In this document: one piece after another, positions 7,688 to 12,161 of the stretch
How positions within the stretch are numbered: the first letter of the stretch is position 1
How the letters are laid out: every line of letters starts with the position of its first letter
NCBI GenBank assembly: GCA_003151655.1
Contig: PLYB01000116.1
Coordinates: 57,938-70,098 of the forward strand
Length of the DNA: 12,161 nucleotides
Source: Gallionellaceae bacterium
GTDB lineage: Bacteria; Pseudomonadota; Gammaproteobacteria; Burkholderiales; Gallionellaceae
Reading direction: 5' to 3'
Notes under the pieces: model-generated
Database searches by the model: none
Told to the model about the DNA's origin: nothing
What the model saw: only the letters and a program-made list of their open reading frames with translations
Program-made: the position numbers and the translations under genes

Positions 7688-8140
7688 TTATTTGGCTTTT
7701 ACTTCAACCGCACGCAATTGTGCCGCCAATTTATCCAGCACGCCATTGACGAATTTATGACCGTCGCTGCCGCCGAAGGTCTTCGCCAATTCCACACCTT
7801 CGTTGATCACAACGCGATAAGGGACTTCGGGAAGGTTGGCTAATTCGAAAGCACCCAGCAGCAGCACCGAAAATTCGATGGGGCTGAGCTCATTCAGCGC
7901 ACGGTCAAGATGCGGAGCGATTTTCTCAGACAGCGCCTCGTGCTGTGCCACTGCACCGCGCAACAACTGACTGAACAACTCCACGTCGTAACGGCCTAGG
8001 CTCTTTTCGTCGCGGGTCGTCTTGTCTATGACAGCGATATCGGAACCCGCCATGCGCCACTGGTAGATACCCTGCAATGCCAGTTCGCGTGCTCGATGGC
8101 GCGCACTCTTGGCTGGCGTGCCACCCGTTTTTTCGCTCAT
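7688..8140 (-). CDS. nusB: Transcription antitermination factor NusB
   Basis: A 150-residue all-helical RNA-binding protein that, with NusE (S10), binds boxA RNA in rRNA operons and prevents premature termination. Recognisable parts are ARELALQGIYQWRMAG near residue 17, LLRGAV, LNELSPIEFSVLLLGAFEL and the conserved PYRVVINEGVELAKTFGGSDGHKFVNGVLDKLA. It is slightly longer than E. coli NusB (139), mostly through a basic N-terminal extension. It overlaps the end of ribH in an ATGA arrangement, the usual ribH-nusB coupling. An inverted repeat follows 7 nt after its stop. Confidence 0.97.
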   Translation of the reverse strand: MSEKTGGTPAKSARHRARELALQGIYQWRMAGSDIAVIDKTTRDEKSLGRYDVELFSQLLRGAVAQHEALSEKIAPHLDRALNELSPIEFSVLLLGAFELANLPEVPYRVVINEGVELAKTFGGSDGHKFVNGVLDKLAAQLRAVEVKAK

Positions 8141-8589
8141 ACGATTGCTTTCAATAAATTCGCCATCTCGATGGCAACCAGTGCAGCTTCCGCACCTTTT
8201 ACGTTCATGCGCACTTCGGCCTGTTCATCGGTGTCGGTGGTAAGAATAGCATTGGCAATAGGAACGCCGGCATGCAATTGCACTTCGCCCACACCGCGAG
8301 CCGATTCATTCGACACCACCTCAAAATGATAGGTATCGCCACGAATGACTGCACCCAAAGCAATCAGCGCATCAAACCTTTTCGTCTGCGCCATGTGCTG
8401 CAACACCAGTGGAATCTCCAATGCGCCCGGCACTGTCGTCAGCGTAATGTCGTCATCACGCACGCCTTGCTTGGCAAGCTGTGCACGACACGCACCCAGC
8501 AGGCCCTCACATACAGGAGCATTGAAGCGACTCTGCACAATGCCAACGCGCATTCCTGTGCCGTTCAAATTTATTTCGATTTCTTTCAT
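8137..8589 (-). CDS. ribH: 6,7-dimethyl-8-ribityllumazine synthase
   Basis: A 150-residue lumazine synthase that condenses the pyrimidine intermediate with 3,4-dihydroxy-2-butanone 4-phosphate in the penultimate step of riboflavin synthesis. Conserved parts are GIVQSRFNAPVCEGLL, TVPGALEIPLV and GAVIRGDTYHFE with the catalytic His88. The open frame extends 23 codons further upstream, but ATG at 8589 is preferred: MKEIEINLNG fits the family start, AGGA lies 6 nt upstream, and the extra codons would be translated from a GTGAAAC-type repeat. The stop overlaps the nusB start by 4 nt. The upstream gap of 101 nt to the ribBA stop breaks an otherwise compact rib operon. Confidence 0.96.
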   Translation of the reverse strand: MKEIEINLNGTGMRVGIVQSRFNAPVCEGLLGACRAQLAKQGVRDDDITLTTVPGALEIPLVLQHMAQTKRFDALIALGAVIRGDTYHFEVVSNESARGVGEVQLHAGVPIANAILTTDTDEQAEVRMNVKGAEAALVAIEMANLLKAIV

Positions 8590-8595
8590 ATCTTT

Positions 8596-8599
8596 TCCT
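8596..8599 (-). promoter_or_regulatory. Shine-Dalgarno sequence that fixes the ribH start
   Basis: AGGA on the minus strand, within AAAGGAAAAGAT, stands 6 nt before the ATG at 8589. It supports the shorter ribH reading over the 23-codon extension. Confidence 0.7.
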
Positions 8600-8621
8600 T
8601 TTATTTTGACTTTGTGCAGAA

Positions 8622-8686
8622 GGGAAACGTGAAACGTAGAATCGCTACTTCGTTTCACATTTCACAGCATCATCTTCACGTTTCAC
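8622..8686. repeat. GTGAAAC-type imperfect inverted repeat between ribBA and ribH
   Basis: The outer arms 8622-8633 (GGGAAACGTGAA) and 8675-8686 (TTCACGTTTCAC) are reverse complements at 11 of 12 positions. A nested pair, GTGAAACGTAG (8629-8639) and CTACTTCGTTTCAC (8645-8658), also matches apart from a 3-nt bulge. The GTGAAAC unit occurs several times on both strands. It starts 4 nt after the ribBA stop. It shows no match to the conserved FMN riboswitch layout. Function is unknown; it resembles the other gap repeats in design but not in sequence. Confidence 0.75.
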
Positions 8687-8690
8687 GCCT

Positions 8691-9785
8691 TCACTGCTTC
8701 GCCTGACAATAACCCACCACTTCCAGACCGAATCCGGCCATGCTCGGAATCTTGCGCGGCGTAGCCAACAGGCACATCTTGCCAACGTTAAGATCGCGCA
8801 ATATCTGCGCACCGATACCGTAGCTGCGCGGATCCCATTGCGCGTGATGTGCTTCCGGCTTGGCTGCTGCGCGGGTCAATAGACTGGCGGATGTCTCCGC
8901 GTGGTGCATCAACACCAACACTCCCGCAGACGATTTGCTGATCTTCTGTAGTGCCTCATGTACGCTGGTGGAATTGGGATAACTCGCTTGCTCAAGAAAA
9001 TCCATCACCGACAAGGGTTCATGCACTCGCACCAGCGTCTCGTTCTGCGGCAGAATATCTCCCTTAACCAAAGCCAGATGAGTTTGCAGCGTAGTCTTGT
9101 CGGTATAGGAGTACAGATCGAATTCTCCATACGATGTTTGCACTTTACGCTGCGCGACACGCTCGACCAGTTTTTCGTTATGGCTGCGATACTCGATCAG
9201 AGAGGCGATAGAACCGATCTTCAATCCGTGTTGCTTGGCAAAAGGAATCAAGTCAGGCAAGCGTGCCATCTCGCCATCCTCCTTGAGTATTTCGCAAATC
9301 ACCGATGCGGGAGTCAACCCGGCCAACTGCGCCAGATCACACCCCGCCTCGGTATGTCCGGCGCGCACCAATACGCCGCCATTCTGCGCACGCAACGGAA
9401 AGATATGTCCGGGCTGCACGATGTCCGTCGGCTTCGCATTTTTATCTGCCGCTACTTGTATGGTGCGCGAACGATCTGCGGCCGAGATACCTGTCGTCAC
9501 GCCGGTCGCAGCCTCAATCGACATGGTGAAGTTGGTCGCCAACGCCAGCCCGTTGTCGCGTACCATTAACGGCAAATTGAGCTGTTCGCAATGCGCTTGG
9601 GTCAGTGTCAGGCAGATCAATCCGCGCCCGTGCTTGGCCATGAAATTAATTTTTTCCGGCGTTACGAATTCGGCGGCAAACACTAGATCGCCTTCGTTCT
9701 CGCGATCTTCTTCATCCACCAGCACCACCATCCGTCCAGCACGAATTTCCTCGATGATTTCTTTTATTGGAGCTACATCAGTCAT
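8691..9785 (-). CDS. ribB: 3,4-dihydroxy-2-butanone-4-phosphate synthase with degenerate GTP cyclohydrolase II-like domain (RibBX type)
   Basis: A 364-residue two-domain protein. Residues 1-205 are a complete DHBP synthase, which makes 3,4-dihydroxy-2-butanone 4-phosphate from ribulose 5-phosphate: DEEDRENEGDL (24-34), TGISAADR (98-105) and HTEAGCDL (144-151) are intact. Residues about 208-364 follow the GTP cyclohydrolase II outline (TSYGEFDLYSY, LVRVHE, SYGIGAQILRDLNVGK, GFGLEVV), but the three zinc cysteines expected after RVH are absent (the text reads RVHEPLSVMDFLEQ), as is the RQEGRGIGL segment. The second domain therefore should not open GTP. This matches the RibBX variants known in Proteobacteria. 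Automatic annotation would probably call it RibBA. It lies 5 nt after ribE. Confidence 0.93.
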   Translation of the reverse strand: MTDVAPIKEIIEEIRAGRMVVLVDEEDRENEGDLVFAAEFVTPEKINFMAKHGRGLICLTLTQAHCEQLNLPLMVRDNGLALATNFTMSIEAATGVTTGISAADRSRTIQVAADKNAKPTDIVQPGHIFPLRAQNGGVLVRAGHTEAGCDLAQLAGLTPASVICEILKEDGEMARLPDLIPFAKQHGLKIGSIASLIEYRSHNEKLVERVAQRKVQTSYGEFDLYSYTDKTTLQTHLALVKGDILPQNETLVRVHEPLSVMDFLEQASYPNSTSVHEALQKISKSSAGVLVLMHHAETSASLLTRAAAKPEAHHAQWDPRSYGIGAQILRDLNVGKMCLLATPRKIPSMAGFGLEVVGYCQAKQ

Positions 9786-9790
9786 TGTGA

Positions 9791-10387
9791 TTATTCTTTC
9801 TCTGCTTGCATCATGCGCTCGACATAGCGCGCGATAAGGTCTATTTCCAAATTAACTTTTGCCCCCGCACTTAATTGATTCAGCGTGGTAACAGCCAGGG
9901 TATGCGGTATGAGGTTCACTTCAAATTCGGCTCCGGCAACATGATTCACCGTCAGGCTCACACCGTCGATAGTAATGGAACCCTTCACTGCAATATACTT
10001 TGCCAATGCTTTCGGGGCACGCACGATCAAGCGCCAGCTTTCGCCGATGTCATTGAAGGCCACCACTTCGCCCACGCCATCCACATGGCCGCTGACCATG
10101 TGGCCGCCCAAACGATCAGACAGTCGCAGTGCTTTTTCCAGATTGACCAGCTTACCTTGTCTATCCAACCCGACCGTACAATCCAGGGTTTCGCGCGAAA
10201 CGTCCACGGTGAACATCTTGCCTTCGATCTTCACCACGGTCAGACAGATACCGCTCACCGCGATACTGTCACCGAGCGACACGTCAGCCATACCGAGGTC
10301 TTCGGTGCTTACGCACAACCGCAAACCGCCTTCACGATCCTGTGCACTGCTGATAGTGCCGACATCGGCAATGATTCCACTGAACAT
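9791..10387 (-). CDS. ribE: Riboflavin synthase, alpha subunit
   Basis: A 198-residue enzyme that dismutates two 6,7-dimethyl-8-ribityllumazine molecules into riboflavin. It consists of two lumazine-binding repeats: the first begins MFSGIIADVG and contains GDSIAVSGICLTVV; the second begins near GHMVSGHVDGVGEV and contains GSITIDGVSLTVNHV. The C-terminus is helical, as in E. coli RibC (213 residues; named ribC there, ribE in many other bacteria). The start is 2 nt after the ribD stop and has a strong AAGGA-type sequence that runs into the ribD end. The next gene begins 5 nt after its stop. Confidence 0.97.
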   Translation of the reverse strand: MFSGIIADVGTISSAQDREGGLRLCVSTEDLGMADVSLGDSIAVSGICLTVVKIEGKMFTVDVSRETLDCTVGLDRQGKLVNLEKALRLSDRLGGHMVSGHVDGVGEVVAFNDIGESWRLIVRAPKALAKYIAVKGSITIDGVSLTVNHVAGAEFEVNLIPHTLAVTTLNQLSAGAKVNLEIDLIARYVERMMQAEKE

Positions 10388-10389
10388 AT

Positions 10390-11478
10390 TTATCCTTTTT
10401 TCACTTTCACCAGCATGCGCAGATCGTTACCTACCTGCCGCACATCCTGCCATGTTAATTCCACGCGCTGTTCGAGTTCGTCCAACTCTCCCAACTGCGC
10501 CATTCCGCGTGCCATATCGCCCAGCAACTGCGGCGCGAAATATAACACCAACTCATCCACCAACCCGGCTTTCAACAGCGCGCCGTTCAAGGTGCTGCCC
10601 GCCTCCACCAACACTTCGTTGCAGCCGATAGCTGCCAAGTGCCGCAAGGTGGCGAGCAAATCAACCCGCCCGCTTTCATCCGCCAGCACGGCTACCTTTG
10701 CTCCTGCTTGCTCCAAAACGGCGATCTTTTTCAAATCCGCTGCTGCGGTGACGACCAACACTTGCCCGCCATGGAATATCTTTGCATTGCTCGAAATGCG
10801 CAAGTGACTATCCAACACCACCCGCAACGGTTGCCGCGTTGTTGTAATATGACGCACCGAAAGTTGCGCATCGTCTTTCAGCACGGTGTCGACACCCGTC
10901 ATCACCGCACAGGAGCGCGCACGCCACTCATGTACGTCGCGTCGAGCAGCTTCGCTCGTGATCCATTGACTTTCTCCGTTCGCCAACGCGGTACGTCCAT
11001 CCAGACTCGCGGCGATCTTGCTGCGCACCCAAGGTAAACCCAAGGTCATGCGCTTCACAAAACCGATATTGAGAGTACTTGCTTCCGCTTCCATCAAGCC
11101 GCATTCCACTTCGATTCCTGCAGCACGCAACTTGGCGATGCCTTGCCCGGACACCAGCGGATTGGGATCTTGCATGGCAACCACGACGCGCGCCACACCC
11201 GCCGCAATCAGCGCATCGGCACAAGGCGGTGTACGCCCTTGGTGGCTACACGGCTCCAGCGTGACGTAGGCCGTCGCGCCATGAGTTTTATCACCAGCCA
11301 TACGCAAAGCCAAAGGTTCGGCATGTGACTCGCCAGTCCGTTCGTGCCAACCTTCGCCGAGCACCGCACCCTCTTTGACTAGCACGCAACCGACACGCGG
11401 ATTCGGTGTCGCGGTAAACAAGCCACGCTCGGCCAAGTGTAGTGCTTGAGCCATCCACTGACTATCGGCGGCGTTCAT
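10390..11478 (-). CDS. ribD: Bifunctional diaminohydroxyphosphoribosylaminopyrimidine deaminase / 5-amino-6-(5-phosphoribosylamino)uracil reductase
   Basis: A 362-residue enzyme that carries out the second and third steps of riboflavin synthesis. The N-terminal deaminase domain (about 1-145) has the zinc site HAE (52-54) and PCSHQGRTPPC (Cys77, Cys86), preceded by TPNPRVGCVLV. The C-terminal NADPH-dependent reductase domain (about 147-362) begins GLPWVRSKIAASLDGRTA and contains SQWITSEAARRDVHEWRARS, VDTVLKDDAQL and LVEAGSTLNGALL. Length matches E. coli RibD (367). The start overlaps the nrdR stop in an ATGA arrangement. Confidence 0.97.
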   Translation of the reverse strand: MNAADSQWMAQALHLAERGLFTATPNPRVGCVLVKEGAVLGEGWHERTGESHAEPLALRMAGDKTHGATAYVTLEPCSHQGRTPPCADALIAAGVARVVVAMQDPNPLVSGQGIAKLRAAGIEVECGLMEAEASTLNIGFVKRMTLGLPWVRSKIAASLDGRTALANGESQWITSEAARRDVHEWRARSCAVMTGVDTVLKDDAQLSVRHITTTRQPLRVVLDSHLRISSNAKIFHGGQVLVVTAAADLKKIAVLEQAGAKVAVLADESGRVDLLATLRHLAAIGCNEVLVEAGSTLNGALLKAGLVDELVLYFAPQLLGDMARGMAQLGELDELEQRVELTWQDVRQVGNDLRMLVKVKKG

Positions 11479-11957
11479 ACCGGCTTTATCTGACGACGTT
11501 TTGCGGTTGGTTTATTGACCGCATCGATAGCTTCGGAAAAGTCACCAACGTCCTGAAAGCTCTTATAGACCGAGGCAAAACGAATATAGGCGACCTTGTC
11601 CAGTTTGAACAATTCTTTCATCACCATCTCACCGATCTGGCGTGAACCGATTTCACGCTCGCCGAGAGCAAACACTTTTTGCGTTACATTATCCATAGCT
11701 GCATCCACCAACTCGGTGGAAACCGGGCGCTTGTGCAACGCACGGGTAAAACTTGTGCGCAATTTATCCGCATCGAATTCACTACGCATCCCATTCTGCT
11801 TAACCAACTGCGGCATCCGCAATTCCACTGTTTCGTGGGTGGTAAAACGTTTGTCACAGGACAAGCAACGACGGCGACGACGGATGCTGTCGCCTTCCTC
11901 GTTCTCGCGAGTGTCCACCACTTGGGTGTCTGGATGTTTACAGAAAGGACATTTCAT
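11475..11957 (-). CDS. nrdR: Transcriptional repressor NrdR
   Basis: A 160-residue repressor of ribonucleotide reductase genes. An N-terminal zinc ribbon has Cys3, Cys6, Cys31 and Cys34 (MKCPFCKHPDTQVVDTRE, RRRRRCLSCDKRFTT), and an ATP-cone domain (about 49-140) senses ATP and dATP. The C-terminal end includes the conserved IRFASVYKSFQDVGDF. It binds NrdR boxes upstream of nrd operons; no such box was seen in this window. The gene follows glyA, as is common in Proteobacteria, and overlaps ribD, so the repressor is probably co-transcribed with riboflavin genes. The Shine-Dalgarno sequence is weak. Confidence 0.98.
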   Translation of the reverse strand: MKCPFCKHPDTQVVDTRENEEGDSIRRRRRCLSCDKRFTTHETVELRMPQLVKQNGMRSEFDADKLRTSFTRALHKRPVSTELVDAAMDNVTQKVFALGEREIGSRQIGEMVMKELFKLDKVAYIRFASVYKSFQDVGDFSEAIDAVNKPTAKRRQIKPV

Positions 11958-11977
11958 TTAAGTGTAGTCATTAGTTT

Positions 11978-12046
11978 TTAGTCGCTAGTCGTTAGTTAAA
12001 ATCCGCCGCAAAGTGGCGACAAAACCAACTAATTACTAACGACTAA
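11978..12046. repeat. TTAGTCG-type imperfect inverted repeat between glyA and nrdR
   Basis: Arms 11978-11997 (TTAGTCGCTAGTCGTTAGTT) and 12027-12046 (AACTAATTACTAACGACTAA) are reverse complements at 17 of 20 positions around a 29-nt loop. Each arm contains repeated TAGT(C)G-like units. The loop holds a small hairpin, CGCCGC with GTGGCG, and a weak sigma-70-like promoter reading toward nrdR (TTGTCG at 12022-12017, TTTAAC at 12000-11995, 16-nt spacing). The repeat starts 10 nt after the glyA stop. Confidence 0.75.
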
Positions 12047-12056
12047 TGTTCAGTAA

Positions 12057-12161
12057 CTAATCTCCATAAACCGGAAACTGCGTCGTCAGCTTTTTCACTT
12101 CGCCAATCACGCGCGCGATTACGGTTTCATCATTCGGCGCATCGAGCACATCGGCAATAAG
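12057..12161 (-). CDS. glyA: Serine hydroxymethyltransferase, C-terminal fragment
   Basis: The last 34 codons and the TAG stop of a gene entering from the right edge. The peptide LIADVLDAPNDETVIARVIG continues to KKLTTQFPVYGD, which matches the C-terminus of GlyA, where a helix and the short sequence FPVY end the protein. GlyA converts serine and tetrahydrofolate to glycine and 5,10-methylenetetrahydrofolate. Its position upstream of nrdR on the same strand agrees with the common glyA-nrdR order. The active site lies outside the window. Confidence 0.9.
   Translation of the reverse strand, partial: LIADVLDAPNDETVIARVIGEVKKLTTQFPVYGD

Noticed and set aside
8590..8658. A 23-codon N-terminal extension of ribH
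   Set aside because: It would be translated from the GTGAAAC repeat, it lies before the family start MKEIEINLNG, and a good ribosome site stands just before the shorter start.
8590..8690. FMN riboswitch upstream of ribH
   Set aside because: The conserved RFN sequence blocks are not visible and the gap of 101 nt is mostly repeat, shorter than a full RFN element plus expression platform.

Overview
The window is a chromosomal housekeeping segment from a Gram-negative bacterium, most likely a betaproteobacterium. The gene order glyA-nrdR-ribD-ribE-ribB(A)-ribH-nusB-thiL-pgpA, the LpxH lipid A enzyme and the close similarity of the proteins to proteobacterial families support this. The clustering of CACAGAG-type inverted repeats reminds me of Nitrosomonadales/Gallionellaceae-like genomes, but that narrower placement is an inference from memory.

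Left block (1-1920, minus strand): the start of cysS (cut by the window edge) lies downstream of complete glnS. A 137-nt gap between them holds an inverted repeat built of CACAGAG units. A 230-nt divergent promoter region (1921-2150) follows.

Central plus-strand block (2151-5615): three tightly packed genes encode exported proteins: a TPR protein with an NTF2-like C-terminal domain, a YkuD L,D-transpeptidase carrying a related C-terminal domain, and a cyclophilin that looks like cytoplasmic PpiB with a signal peptide added. An intrinsic terminator follows, and lpxH begins 8 nt after its T-run. The group looks like a cell-envelope module: peptidoglycan cross-linking or lipoprotein attachment, periplasmic folding and lipid A synthesis.

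Right block (5609-12161, all minus strand, transcribed right to left): the end of glyA, then nrdR, ribD, ribE, a ribBA-like gene, ribH, nusB, thiL, pgpA and a secreted SNase-type nuclease whose stop overlaps that of lpxH. ribD, ribE, the ribB domain and ribH cover all of riboflavin synthesis except GTP cyclohydrolase II. The RibA-like domain of the ribBA gene has lost its zinc cysteines and catalytic motif, so a separate ribA must exist elsewhere.

The most unusual structure is in the gaps. Most neighbouring minus-strand genes overlap or lie within 5 nt. Each of the four exceptions (glyA/nrdR, ribBA/ribH, nusB/thiL, glnS/cysS) is a gap of about 100-140 nt filled by a tandem-unit inverted repeat, from three sequence families. 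No CRISPR array, rRNA, tRNA, transposase, phage or defence gene was seen. I found no wholly new system. The repeat-filled gaps and the apparent signal-peptide/PpiB fusion with a retained internal start are the best leads.
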